Positions 51,656 to 62,982 of a DNA stretch of 64,000 nucleotides are shown here, piece after piece. The notes beneath the pieces were generated by a model, which saw nothing but the letters and a program-made list of their open reading frames with translations, did not search any database and was not told where the DNA came from. How positions within the stretch are numbered: position 1 is the first letter of the stretch; the number at the start of each line of letters is the position of its first letter. The translations under genes were made by a program, and so were the position numbers. Source of the stretch: Dromaius novaehollandiae (taxonomy: Eukaryota; Chordata; Aves; Casuariiformes; Dromaiidae); the NCBI RefSeq assembly GCF_036370855.1, contig NC_088106.1, positions 35,788,501 through 35,852,500 of the forward strand. The letters are read 5' to 3'.

Positions 51656-52665
51656 TTGCTTTTCTGGGTTTCTCCATGGGTTTAGGGGGATGAACTCAAA
51701 GTTCCAGTGTGATCCATTAGGGACCAGGAACTGGACATTTGTGGCAAATGTCCAAGCAGAAAGCAAATGGTCTCTGGCTTATCTGCTTGGGACTGCCCCC
51801 CACGTGCAATAGGGCTGATGGCAGGTGCCCTTCCTAGAGAAGAAACTGGAGTTCCCACGAGGTTTCAGGGGATCTCCCAGGGTATCTTGTGAACCTGAGT
51901 GGATAGTGAGTGAGGCCTCACAAGACGAGACAGCCCAAGGTGGACTTCTCCAAAGGAAAAGGGCTAACCCACGGAATTCACAGGCTAAGGAGGGCTCTGA
52001 AATGCCAGGAGAGGCTGTGAGGACCCAGCATGCAAAGAGAAGAAAGACTGGAGAATGAATCATGGCACCCTCTTTGAAACATCACAGGCTGGATCTAGTG
52101 CAGCACCGAAATGCCTCTTGTACCGTTAGTGACAGCCCATGGTCCATCCAAGCACATTCCATGGCCACGGACCATCAGGTAGGGGATGAGAGAAAGGGGC
52201 TCAGCAAGAGGGATCCCAGTCTGGCTGGGTCTGCTTCCAGCGCTGACCAGCAAGGCCACCGTGGAGTCACTCCCTGGCCCCACAGCCTGCTCACGCTGCA
52301 GAATAGCACCGCCAGCCCAGGCCCTGCGAGGAGCACAGGGAAGGGGTGCAGGAATGGCTGGCCGGGCCAGCATGGACACGCACCCCTGGGGAAAGGCTCT
52401 CTGGGGAGCAGGGCCATCCAGGGGAGGAGTAGGGGTGCATGTGTGTGCAGGGGAGGAAGAGAAAGAGAAACCCTTCCTGTGTGCACCAGGTTGGGGCAAG
52501 CGTCTTTGTTGCTGGGCAGCAGGATCTGCCTGAGGAGCTTTGGGGTCAGGACTCTTGTGCTGTCCTGGGCAGGGGCCCACACAAGGGGGTCTGGGCATGG
52601 AGGGGCCACAGATTTTCTGGGGTTGGGGATCTCATGGCCATGAGAGCAGGGCAGGCAGAGAGTCT

Positions 52666-53390
52666 CTGAACCACATTTCCTCATGCCATTGCTGGCCCCC
52701 AGAGCTGGAGGTGACGGAGAGCCTGACACCCCATCTCCCACCCCACCCCCAAGAGCCCCTGTGCCCTTCAGAGGAGCTGAGGCTGTCGGGTGAGTGCCCA
52801 GCCCTCGGCAGCACCCTGCAGCAGGCACTGCTATGGGGCCACCGCCAGCCTGGGCTGCTCTGCTGGTCTGGTCTGGAGAGAGGGCAGGGGAGATGAGGAG
52901 AGCTGGGAAGGGCCTGGGCTGGGCTGGGAAGGGCCTGGGAGCCGAAAATATGAGCAGAAAGCTCCTGTGTGTGAATCCTGTGTGGGATCGCACACCAGGT
53001 TTCTTGCAGGGCACATGCAGGTCTCCTGGGAAAGGCACCAGGACATGGCGGGTGCAGAAGACAAGAGCCCACATTGTTCTCTGTGTTGTATGGACACACT
53101 GGGGAAGCTGTCTCAGAGACATCATCCCAGGCCAGCCCTTCACATCGCCCATTTCCACACTGACTTCCCACATCAGCTGTGGAGTGATCCGTGGCCAGCT
53201 GTGTCCTCCTGCAGGTCTCTGTATCCTGACAGGGGGGAAAAGGGCAGCCTTGCACGGCCTCTCTTCTGCACCAGACCGTGGCAGATCCCAGAGCACGGCT
53301 GTCTGCTAGCACCCACGCAGGGCACAGCCCTGGCTGGGCATGGGCTGGGTGCTCAGCATCCCTAAACTTGGGGATGGGAACTTGGAGGCC
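52666..53390. other. Spacer, left part; nothing recognised
   Basis: This is GC-rich unique-looking DNA between the two inverted arms. Long frames exist on both strands, the longest being 373 codons on the minus strand (52175-53296). They lack recognisable domains, overlap one another and run antisense through the duplicated flank. I read them as chance frames in GC-rich DNA. Confidence 0.5.
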
Positions 53391-53394
53391 TCAG

Positions 53395-53640
53395 GTAGAG
53401 CTTACCAATGAAAGCTGAGGCAAAAAGGCAGACTTTTCCATGCCTGAGGTCACTAGGGCCCCTGCCCCACTGAGCAGCAGGCCCATATTTCCCTTAGCTG
53501 CCTTCCCTTTGCTGTGGATGCACTGGCAGGAAGCTTTCTCGTTGCCCTCCCCTTCCCTCGCTGGTTCCAGCTCCAGCTGAGCTCTGGCTTTCTTCACTCT
53601 ATCCCTGCATGCATGGACAAGGTCCGACAAGGAGGTGTAT
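53395..53640 (-). mobile_element. CR1 LINE ORF2 fragment (between endonuclease and RT)
   Basis: On the minus strand the translation reads CRDRVKKARAQLELEPAREG, then a GNEKASCQCIHSK-type stretch and GALVTSGMEKSAFLPQ. This follows the order of the linker segment of avian CR1 ORF2 that precedes the reverse transcriptase: a basic helix, 'LARD.KGNKK.FY.Y...K', then 'GDLVT.DMEKAEVLN'. CR1 is the main non-LTR retrotransposon of birds; ORF2 makes endonuclease and reverse transcriptase. Only this short piece is visible, and the frame stays open by chance. The neighbouring 53641-54760 shows no further CR1 that I can follow. The match rests on recalled family pattern and was not aligned. Confidence 0.6.
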
Positions 53641-54760
53641 ATGTCTACCTCCACCTTGGCACCCTGAGCACTGGTGCTGCTGCCAGGGCAGAGATGGAGG
53701 ATGTCCCAGAGCAACTCTTGAGGGAGCTCCCCTGGGAAAAGCTGTGCCGAGCCCCAGCCCCAGCATAGCAGAGGGGAGCTGCCCTCTCCCAACCCACCCC
53801 GGTGCAGCCAGCCCCACCTCAGCCTGCTCCTAAAAGGCTTCAATGCAGCCCTGGAGGGAGCTGGAGCTGCCTCGGGCCCTGGGGCCATCTGGCAGCAAGA
53901 GGGTTTGACATGGGCACAGCAGCAGCAGTGCCGGGAGCAGGGGGAGGAGCAGGGAAGTTGGGAGGAAGCCCCCTGCCCTTGGCTGCACGGCCAGGGCACT
54001 GGATGGCTGATGCCTCTGTGGCCAGCCGGGCTCCAGGTTCAGCATGGGACACTGGCGTTTTCGTTGATGTCCAGTGCATCCGTGACTGTGGCGAAGGTGA
54101 GTGGGCAGACCCAGACACGTGCAACTGCAAAGGCTGGGAGTAGGAACATCAGTGTGGGGCTGGTGAAGGTCCTCCCTCCCCTCCCCATGGAGAAGAGAGT
54201 CCCCAAGCAATGCTGGACTCCACTTTGGCCGATGGGAGGGGAGCACAGGACAGGGTGGAAGAGGCAGATGGACCATCTCGGGGTGCGTGAGGGAGTTTTC
54301 CAGAGCCCACGGCTGAGCCAGGGACCTTTGGATCTCCCCCCCCGACACTCTCCCAGCCAGGCTTGTTCTGCCCTGCCCGAGGAGCTCTCATCCCTATGCC
54401 AGCCATGCTGGAGCAGAGGCCGAGGAGCTGGAGGTGCCTCAGGCCAAGCTGTGCCAGCCCCGGGGAGCTGGCCCTGAGCACGGGGCAGGCTGAGCCCCTC
54501 TGCGTGTCCTGTCCTGCTGGGAGGGCAGCATGGGAGTGGAGGAACAGCCTGTGTCTGCCCAGGGGCAGCGCAGGACCTTTTGCAAAGCAGGTGACCGTGA
54601 CAGCTGCCAAGGGAGGCGAAGGCACCATACAGCCACCATACTTCAGCTCCCCAGTCCTCCCCTCCTCTCCCCAAGCTGAGGATCCAAACCCAGCCAGGCA
54701 GTGGGACACCCTCTTCCCCCCAGCCTGGGGTCTTTCTATTCATGGAGTTGCAGAGGAGTT
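53641..54760. other. Spacer, middle part; nothing recognised
   Basis: GC-rich DNA with overlapping open frames on both strands, such as 54039-54806 minus and 54363-55055 plus. They are rich in Gly, Pro, Ala and Ser, have no domain I know, and are antisense to each other. No promoter, splice pattern or repeat was clear. Confidence 0.4.
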
Positions 54761-54764
54761 TCAG

Positions 54765-54835
54765 TGGGATCAGACCCCTGGAGGTCTCCAGTCCAATCCC
54801 CCGCACAAGGCAGGGCTGGTCAGAGTCCTACAGTC
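54765..54835 (-). mobile_element. CR1 3' end fragment
   Basis: The plus strand reads GGATCAGACCCCTGGAGG, then CTCCAGTCCAATCCCCC and CACAAGGCAGGGC. The same order of words (GACCTCTGGAG, CTAGTCCACCTCCCC, CTCAAGCAGGG) appears in the clearer CR1 copy at 59936-59974, in the same orientation. It is the conserved region just inside the CR1 3' end. The copy is short and eroded, so borders are approximate. Confidence 0.5.
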
Positions 54836-55519
54836 TTGTCTGGCAATTCCTGGAATGTGCGTGGTGCCAGTTACCATCCCCAAACCTGCTCTGCCCCTCT
54901 TGTCCAGGCACTGCGGGACGGCACCTCTCATCAGTGGGGCACTGCCCTGCCTGCCTTGCCAGCACCCTTGGCTCCCAATGCCCCTTCCTATGCAGAGCAG
55001 CCTGGTTCTTGCTGCACCCAACAATATACTCTTTGTAATAGCAACCCAGTCATAAATGGTGCATAACCAACTGATCTGAATACAGAAAGACCTGCTCTCC
55101 CAACTACCCATTGTAAAAATCAGACCCAAGTGGCTGCCCTAGCTTCTTCTATCCAGCCAAGACTCTGCTTGCAGTGTTACCTGGGTAGGGTGTCCAAACC
55201 TGAAGCACTCCTTACACCTTTAAATTGGCTGTCAGGCAAGAGTTGCTGCTGTTCATGTATGGTCACCATTTGTACCTACAACCTTCTCCGGGATCTGCTA
55301 AGATCCCAGCTTCCCTTGCCAAGGCTTTTTTATTACAGTGTGGAGGCAGGTCTGAGGCAGAGACTGGGAATCAGGTCAGCAGGACGGGGACAGGGTCAGG
55401 GCAGGACCCGAGAGGTGCAGGGCCAGGCACAGGCGTGTCCACAGCGTAACTCAGGCCAGGCCCAAGGACAACGGAAGCAGCTCCCCGGCAAAGGGGAGGA
55501 GGACCCCCCAGTGAGGCTG
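54836..55519. other. Spacer, right part; nothing firmly recognised
   Basis: This is less GC-rich than the rest of the spacer. On the minus strand there is CACTGTAATAAAAAAGCC near 55325-55342, a polyadenylation-type hexamer, followed by ATCTTAGCAGATCCCGGAG near 55290-55308. This could be the edge of a solo LTR, but I could not find matching termini or a target duplication, so I do not call one. Confidence 0.3.
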
Positions 55520-57394
55520 GTCACTCTCCGTCTGCCCTGCTCTCGTGTCCAGGAGATCTCCCCCTCCCTGTCTGCCTGCAGCTCCTCCACGCCCACCCCG
55601 CTGCTCAGGACAGCCTGAGAGCCCTGGCCCTGCAGCCCCTCCAGCAGCTTCTGCTGCCCCAGGGACAGAGCAGCCTGCCCCGAGCTGGGGCACACACAAA
55701 CCTGTTTCTTGTTCTCGCTTGCTATCTCTGAATGCTGCCCTGCTTTTCTCCTGGGACATTCCTGCTCCCCAGAGAGCCTTTCTCCAGGTGAGTACATTTG
55801 TGCTGGCTGGCTGGCCATTCCTGCGCCCCTCCTCAGTGCTCCCCGCAGGGCCTTGGACTGGTGCTTCTCTGCGGTGCAAGTAGGCTGTGGGACCACGGGG
55901 TGACTCCTGACTCCTCACTGGCAGTGCTAATTGGGGCAGGAAGCAGATCCAGGCAGACATGGCTCAACCCCACTGGCACATGTCTGTGCTCATGGCTGGT
56001 GCTCAGAGTGACCCCAGGGCGTTTGCAATGGTACAAGATGTGTTTGGGTGTGCGCTCACTCTGGTCTGTGGTGTTTCACTGTGGGTGCATGAATCATTCT
56101 CCAGTCCCCCTTCTCTGGGCTTCCTGGGTCCCCACTGCCTCTCTGGGGATTGCAGAGTCCTCCTTTCCCTGTGCATACCAGGTTTCAGTGCTTTACCTTC
56201 TGGTGACTCCACCATGGACAGTCCCTCACTTCCTGAAGCTCCACTCCCTGCCCACCCCCAGGCACATGCTGTTCCTGGAGATGCCCTGAGCTCTCCTGGG
56301 GGCTCAGATTCCCTTCCAGAAGGATGGGCATCTCTCATCAGCACTGTCACCTGTGCGACAGCCCTGAGGCAGACAATTCAGAGACCATTCACCATCTCTA
56401 CTGGCAGTGGTCGCAGAGAAATGAACCCTGAATCCCGCCTTCGGTCCCTAACAGATCACACTGGGACTCTGAGCTCATCCCCTGGAGCCCAGTAAGAAAG
56501 AAATGAATGAACAACACATATCTTTGATCCCAGATACCCTGGGAATGGGGAGTAGATGCACATGGGATAGTTACTGGTGTGTACATTGTACCCATTGGAT
56601 CAGTTTCCTCCCTGCATCTCTCAGCTCCTTGTTCCTCATGCTATAGATGATGGGGTTCACTGCTGGAGGCACCACCACATACAGAACTGCAATCATCAGA
56701 TCCAGAGCTGGGGAGGAGACGGACGGGGGCTTCAGGTGGGCAAATACGATAGTGCTGACAAACAGGGAGACCACAGCCCGGTGAGGGAGGCACGTGGAAA
56801 AGGCTTTGTGCCGGCCCTGCTCAGAGGGGATCCTCAGCACAGCAGTGAAGATCTGTACGTAGGACAGCACAATGACAATGAAACACCCAAAGGCTAAACA
56901 GGCACTAACCACAGTAAATCCGGCTTCCCTGAGGTAGGCGTCTGAGCAGGAGAGTCTGAGGAGCTGGGGAAGTGCACAGGAGAACTGCTCTAGGACATTG
57001 CCTTGGCAGAGTGGTATTGAAAATGTGTTAGCAGTGTGCAGCACAGCATGGAGAAAACCACTGGCCCAGGCAGCTGCTGCCATTTTGACACAAACTCTGC
57101 TGTCCATGAGGGTCCTGTAGTGCAGGGGTCTGCAGATGGCCACAAAGCGGTCATAGGCCATGATTGTGAGAAGAAAGTACTCCGCCAAAATGAGAAAGAC
57201 AAGGAAAAAGACTTGGGCAGCACATCCCAAGTATGAAATGGCCCTGGTGTCCCACAGGGAACTGGCCATGGATTTGGGGACAGTGATGGAGATGGAGCCA
57301 AGCAAGGCTCAAGGAGGGAGTGGTTGAGGAGGAAGAAGCACATGGGAGTGTGGAGGCGGTGGTCACAGGTTACAGCTCTGACGATGAGGCCGTT
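55520..57394 (-). repeat. Right arm of inverted duplication (receptor plus 3' flank)
   Basis: Read on the minus strand this arm has the same order as 50070-52665: receptor, short 3' flank, GATGAGCTCAGAGTCCCAGT, GACTGGAGAATGATTCATG, CGCAGGAATGGC, GAAAGGCTCTCTGGGGAGCA and GAGAGCAGGGCAG. The left arm begins at the point in TM1 that corresponds to about 57394 here. Receptor sequence upstream of that point (57395-57511) survives only in this arm, because the satellite has replaced it on the other side. Arm borders near 55520 are approximate. Confidence 0.8.
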
Positions 57395-57511
57395 GCCCAG
57401 CAGGGCAGCCAGGCAGATGCCCAGGAACAGTATGAAGTGCAAGAGCTGCAGTTCACGCGTGTCTGTGAATGCCAGGAGGAGGAACTCATTGAAGGAGCTG
57501 CCACTGGACAT
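56571..57511 (-). pseudogene. Olfactory receptor pseudogene, family-14-like, one frameshift
   Basis: Nearly full-length odorant receptor on the minus strand. The likely start is the ATG at 57509-57511 (MSSGSSFNEFLLLAF), preceded by a pyrimidine-rich CTTTCCCTCCTTGGACAG stretch that could be the 3' splice site of an upstream noncoding exon. Motifs: LLGNGLIV (TM1), HTPMCFFLLN (TM2), MAYDRFVAICRPL (after TM3), LSYVQIF (TM5), KAFSTCLPH (TM6), NPIIYSMRN (TM7), stop TAA at 56571-56573. The frame breaks at about 57297-57306: the upstream frame reads LLE, then five extra bases, then LGSIS in the next frame. The usual Tyr of PMYFFL is Cys. It would otherwise encode about 310 residues, the normal size. 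A single indel could also be an assembly error, so a working allele is possible. Confidence 0.92.
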
Positions 57512-59896
57512 TTGCTTCCTTTGGGCATGGGGGACTGTCCAAGGAGGGAAAGACATCAACAAGTTAGGACAGACTTCTCTGAGCAAAAATTTCTGTTTCT
57601 TACAACTCTGCCCTCCTCCAAAAGCAGACATCACCTCTCCCCATCTTGGCTTGCAGCCCAGCCAGACACCCCAGAGGCAAATGGTCGAATGTCCTACGGA
57701 TGGGGTGTCCTGAAGAGAGATTTGGCTCATTCCCAGCCAGCCCTCCCTACCCGCCACTGCATTGCCCAGAGCCCCACAGGTCAGAGGGGCACCTCATTGT
57801 CAAGGACACGTCTGCATGGCAGGTTCATTGTCTGAACTGCATCTGAAACCCCCTTGCCCAGAGAGTCCAAGGGGAGGGACAAGAACAGCACAGACAGGTG
57901 GGGACACACGGATCAATGCAGGGGGGTAGGGACACAGAGAGACAGATGGGCACTCAGGAATTTTTCCTCCTCTGGATATCTGGCTGCCAAAGAAATGACT
58001 CATGCGCTAGACCCCACAGCCTTGAGGACTGAGGGCTGTGCTGGGTGGGAGAGGAGGGGAGGCACTGAAGTTTGCAGTTTCCACTCACACTTTGACCATG
58101 ACTCTGCTGCCTGGAGCTGTCCCTGAAGGGAGCTATTTCTATGTCCCCCATGTCATGTCAGTGCTCACAGACCCCATCCCACCCACTGGGCGCTCAGCTC
58201 TGCCTTGCAGAAACCTCCCGGGTGCAGGCCACTGCACAGGGGCACCTCCATGTTTGCAGGAGCTAAGGAGCAGGTGAAACAAACCTTGATGAGGCTGGAA
58301 AGGTGATGCTGGTTCTGTCTGTAGGCTGAGGGGTGGATGAAGGGATTTGCTGAGTTCCTCCCAGAACGGTTCCTCTCTCATTGTCATGTTTTGGAATCGC
58401 AATCCCTTGTTTAACCCTAACAGATCCAATAAGATTTCATCCCACCCAAAGAGAATAAAACTGAAAGCACAGTCTCATGAAAGCTCCTTCCCTTTCAGGC
58501 ATCCCTGACTTGATCTTCCTTTTGGAAAATCTCCTCCAGAAATGTTCTCAGGGTGAGATGGAGCTGCGAGCAGCCCCGACTCACAGAGCACCCTCTCAAC
58601 AGGAGAATGAACCTGCCCTGCCAGGGTCACTCCTTCCACCCAGAGCTTCTTCCCACAGACCCCTGGGCAGCTCCCCGGGCAGGCTGAATGCTGACCCTCA
58701 CGAGCAGCAGAGTCACTGCCCCAGGCACACGGCACCCTGGGACACAGGGACACTGCTCTGAATTACAGTCCTGGGCAGACCTCTGTGCACACCCCAGCTT
58801 CACACCCCTGCAGTTGTCTCTGGGAAAAGGTAGCAGCATTCCCTGTCCCTGTGACAGTGTGGCAGGGAACCCTTGTTCTGACGCACCTCCTCCTCCTCCG
58901 CACTGGAGAAGCCAGGAGAGTGAGCCTTACAACCCTATCGGTCATGAGATAGGCTGGGTTCAGAAGATCCCTCCAAGAACCTCAGTAGCATTGCTCTACA
59001 GCCAGAGACTTACGGCGTAAAGGGCTATGGAGATTTCTCTCACAATGAGCTTTCCTCTGTCTTCCCACTCCAGACTGCCTTTCACTTCCCTCGGTCTTCT
59101 CTCATGTTATGTCTGCAAGAGCAGGCAGTGCTGGAGCCCTGCTGCTCTTCACAGGGGAGCTGCTCCTGGACAGAGCTGTCTCCCATCAGCTCTGCCAGAT
59201 TGCTATGAGCTCCCTCCATCCCAGGAGCCTGGCCCAGCTCAGGAGCACAGACCCATCTGAAGCCATGAATTTCTCTGTCCCTTGTGTTCCCTCCTCCTGG
59301 GAGATGTTCGCTGAGGTAGACTAAAATAATCATCTATGATCTCTCTCTAAACAGTGGAGACAGGCTGATTCCAGCATTGCAATTTGTCTCATCATAGGAT
59401 GGTTATCTAAGAGAGGTGCAAAAGTCCCAGTCTAGATGCCCCTATTCCCATCTCTTACCTAGGCAGGACACCTAGACAGCAACAAGAAGGGAGTTCATTT
59501 TCCCATGGTTCAGGTGTTGATTCGAATGAGCCAATCTGCACATCTCATGCCAAGTTAAAAACCCATGGGGTGGAGTGGGATTCATATCCCTCCCGTGAAC
59601 ACCACAAACACACAGGAGGTGGGAGCTTGCCCAAGCTGAAGTGTGCACAATGTGGATGTCTGCATGCGAGCTCCTTGTCTAAGCTCCCATTATAATCAAT
59701 GGAGGTAGAGGGTGGGAGTCAGTTGGTCACAGACAAACAGCTGGTGATATCTGAAGAGACAGAAGTGGTCCTGTGCCAGTGTCTGTTTGCTCTGATGGAG
59801 CAATGGTAAGACCCACATCCTTCTAGAGCATCAGGTGGGAGCCAGCTGGGGAATTTCTTCAGCCATCTGAAATGATCCTAGAGACCTATACTGCTA
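57512..59896. other. Region upstream of receptor copy 2; no gene recognised
   Basis: This 2.4 kb is the 5' side of the minus-strand receptor. Frames here are short, overlap on both strands and show no domain. Bird receptors of this type often have upstream noncoding exons, so such exons may lie here, but I see no signal that fixes one. Segments such as 59500-59880 look unique. I find no CR1 until 59897. Confidence 0.4.
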
Positions 59897-60350
59897 TCAC
59901 AGAATCGCAGAATGGTTGAGGTTGAAAAGGACCTCTGGAGACCATCTAGTCCACCTCCCCTGCTCAAGCAGGGTAACCTAGAGCAGGCTGCACAGGATCC
60001 GGTCCAGATGGATTTTGAATATCTCCAAGGATGGAGACTCCACAACCTCTCTGGGCAACCTGTTCCAGTGCTCTGTTACTCTCACAGTAAAGAATGTTTT
60101 CCTCATGTTCAGATGGAACTTTCTGTGTCTCAGTTTGTGCCCATTGCTTCTCGTCCTGTCACTGGGCACCGCTGAAAAGAGTCTGGCCCCATCCTCTTTA
60201 CACCCTCCCTTCAGATATTTAGACGCACTGATAAGATGCCCCCTCATTCTTCTCTTCTGCAGGCTGAACAGGCCCAGCTCTCTCAGCCTTTCCTCGTAAG
60301 AGGGATACTCCAGTCCGTTCATTATCTTAGTAGCCCTGTGGTGGGATCAC
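59897..60350 (-). mobile_element. CR1 LINE, 5'-truncated 3' end with ORF2 C terminus
   Basis: On the minus strand an open frame (60322-59978) gives the C-terminal domain of CR1 ORF2: [54 protein letters not shown]. Just downstream is the conserved 3' untranslated part, and the element ends in CCATTCTGCGATTCTGTGA (59898-59916 reversed), the octamer-type tail typical of CR1. The frame is intact over about 114 codons, so this copy is younger than the one beside it. It is heavily 5' truncated, as most CR1 copies are, and its broken end abuts the plus-strand CR1 at about 60350-60380. It can encode no active protein. Confidence 0.93.
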
Positions 60351-60379
60351 TCACACGACAGGAGGGCTGCAATAGCAGG

Positions 60380-62982
60380 GTACAGACTCTTCAGGAGAGA
60401 CTGTCAGAGAAGATGAGGCAGGAGAATGCCCTTAGTGTGACAGGACAGCTCAGAGGTATGGAGCTCTTCCGTGGGACAGACAAGGGGCTGTGTGAGAGCT
60501 TGTGGGTGCACATCAGAGTAAGGGTGACGTTATGGTGGAGTTACAGACCACCCAGTCAGGGTGAGGAGGTGGACACAGTCTCCTTTAAGCAACCTGAGGA
60601 AGTCTTTATGTCACAGACCCTGGCTCTTATGGGGGGAATTTGATCTCCCTGACATTCAGTGGAAGGACAAACAGGAGGGTGCAAGCAGTCCAGGAGGTTT
60701 CTGGAGGGTGTCAGGGACAACTTTTTAGCACACCTGCCAACAAGGGCCAGCGAGGGTGATGCTTACCTAGCTCTGGCACTTGCAAACAAGGAAGAACTGA
60801 TCAGGAATGTGATCATCAGTGGAAACCTTGGTTGCAATGACCATGAAATCGTGGAGTGCCAGATCTTGAGGAAGGATAGAAGCAGAGTATAGATGCTGGA
60901 CTTCAGAGAAACAGACCTTGGCTTCTGCAGGGGACTGGTGGGGGATCCCATAGCAGGCAGCTCTGAAGGGCAATGGAGCTCAGGAAAGCTGGAAGATCTT
61001 TAAGAAAAGCACCTGCCAAACACAAGGATGGTTCCTAACGATACTCAGTAAAACTAGCAGTTATCTCAGGGGACCAGCTTGGCTAAACCAGGAACTTCTG
61101 CTTGAGCTCCAGGGCAATAAGGCAACATATGGGAGGGGAAAGGAGGGAAAGGCTGCAAAGGAGGAATTCAGAAATATTGTCCAGCATTGTAGGCATGGTG
61201 TTAGGGAAGACAAAGCACCCCTAGGATAGACACTTTCAGGGGATGTTAAGGGCATGAAAATGAGCTGCTACTGCTTTGGTAAGAATAAAAAGGAAAAGGT
61301 GGTCTCACTGCTGAATGGGGCAGGGAATCTAGTAACAGCAGATGCAGATAGGCCTGAGGAACTCAACACCTTGTTAGCTTCAGTCTTCACCCACAAGGTC
61401 TCCCAGGCTGTTGTGTCTTGAGTCAGGACTCCTGAGGAGAAAAGCAACCAAGACCGGATGAGAGAGGGATTACTTGTGAGAACTCAAACTATACAAGTCA
61501 ATGGAGTTGGATGGGCTGCATATGAGGGTGCTGTGAGAGCTGACTGCTGCCATAGCAAGACCATTCTCTAACATATTTGAAAGGTTGTGGAGATGAGGCG
61601 AGATCCCAATGACTGGAGAAAGGCAAATGTTACATCCGTCTTCAAAAAAGGCCAACAGGACAACCTGGGGAGCTGCAGGCAGTTCAGCCTCACTTTGGTG
61701 AGGAGTGTGCAATGGAGTGAATCCTCTCACATCACATTTCTGGGCAGATGAGAGAGAAGAAGGGGATAGGGAACAGTCATCACGGATTTACCCAGGGTAA
61801 ATTGTGCCTCACCAACCTGATCGCCTTCTATGACTAAATAACGTATTTGTGGATGGAGAAGAGTAAATGTCTTTTCCTTAGACTTTAGCTAGGTGTTTGA
61901 CACTGTCTTCCACAATATTCTTGTATGCAAGTTAGAATGCTACATTTTAGAGGGGTAGACAACAGATGGGTTGAAAGCTGCTTGGATGATCAGGCTTGGA
62001 GGGCAGCGGTGAATGTGTAGCAGTACTCATCCTGCTGGTCAGGGAGAAGTGGAGCACCACTGATGTCGCCAATAGCTTGTTCCTGTTTATCTTCTTTAGT
62101 AGTGACATGGAGGAGGCAGCACTCATCATGCTTGTAGATGACCCTAAACTGGAGGTGTGGGAGACCAGTTTTATGCTTGAGGCTGCCATTCAGAGGGACC
62201 TAGACAGGCAGGAGGAAGGGGCTGTTAGGAACCTCATGAAATTCCACAAGGACAAATGCCAGGTCTTGCACCTGGAGTAGGCCAACACTCCGCAGTGTTA
62301 CAGGCTGGGGGCTGAGTGCCTGGGGAGTGGCTTTGCAGAAAAGAACCTGAAGGTCCTGGTGGACAGGAGGCAAAATATGAGCCAGGACCATTCCGTGGCA
62401 GCAAAGACGACCAAAAGGATCTGGGTCTGTAGGACCAGGAGCACAGCCAGAAGGTTGAGGGAAATGATGATCCTCTTCTAATCAGCATTCATTAGACCAT
62501 GTACAGAATCCCAAGAAAAATGAAGGAGGTCGATAACTGAGACTGAGTTTGTGAAAGGCCCTCAAGATCACCAGGGAGCTGGAGCATTTGCTTTCTGAGG
62601 AAATGGGGCTTGTTCAACCTGGAGAAGACATGGCTTTGGAGGGATCTCATAGCAGCCTTCTGATGGCTACAACGAGGTCATCAAGAAGATGGAGCCAGGC
62701 TCTTCATCATGGTGGGAGGACAAGAGACAATGGGCATAAGCTGAAAGAAGGGACGTTCATGCAGGAGATGAGGAAAAGGTTTTCCACTAAGAGGATGGTC
62801 AAGCACTGGAGCTGGTTGCCCAGAGAGGCTGTGCAGTCTCCTTGCTTGGAGGTTTCCAAGGGCAGACTGGATCAAGCCCAGAGCGACCTGGTTCGATGCC
62901 AGAGCTGACCTTGGTGTGAGCAAGGAGATTGGGCTAGAGACCTCCTGAGGTCCCTTCCACCCTGAAGGTGTCTGTGATTCTT
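60380..62982 (+). mobile_element. Old CR1 LINE, partial endonuclease plus reverse transcriptase
   Basis: A degraded ORF2 runs along the plus strand in many frames. In order: the end of the endonuclease (GVELQTTQSG-like stretch near 60530; KQSRRFLEGVRDNFL and NLGCNDHEIVECQILR in 60659-60892); the linker near 60900-61200; NVTSVFKKG near 61627 and CLTNLIAFYD near 61805 (RT); DFS then VFDTVFHNILV near 61880-61925; the catalytic region near 62100-62150, reading LVDDPKLE where active elements have FADDTKL; EAAIQRDLDRQ and RNLMKFHKDKCQVLHLE to 62280; AEKNLKVLVD near 62340; and the C-terminal domain at 62590-62880. It ends with GGTCCCTTCC and TCTGTGATTCT, the CR1 3' tail. Many stops and shifts show it is long dead. 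The 5' part (5' UTR, ORF1) is missing. Confidence 0.9.

Larger units (their letters stand above)
50070..52665 (+). repeat. Left arm of inverted duplication (receptor plus 3' flank)
   Basis: This arm is homologous to the reverse complement of 55520-57394. After the receptor, similarity includes GATGAACTCAAAGTTCCAGT against GATGAGCTCAGAGTCCCAGT of the other arm. It continues through GACTGGAGAATGA, TGCAGGAATGGC and GAAAGGCTCTCTGGGGAGCA to GAGAGCAGGGCAG near 52645. The identity is far from perfect, so the duplication is old. This arm carries about 0.7 kb (about 50940-51655) that the other arm lacks. The arms are convergent: both receptor remnants point inward. I find no shared open frame in the flank, so it is probably noncoding. 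Confidence 0.8.

Noticed and set aside
52062..52643. Plus-strand 193-codon frame shared with the other arm as a coding exon
   Set aside because: The homologous frames do not stay open together: the frame used in the right arm meets TAG in the left arm near 52306. The flank similarity is nucleotide only.
52175..53296. 373-codon minus-strand frame as a gene
   Set aside because: It is low in recognisable structure, GC-driven, antisense to the duplicated receptor flank, and not kept open in the other arm.
55280..55345. Solo LTR with AATAAA and ATCCCGGAG on the minus strand
   Set aside because: I could not find paired TG...CA ends, a second LTR, a primer-binding site or a target duplication.
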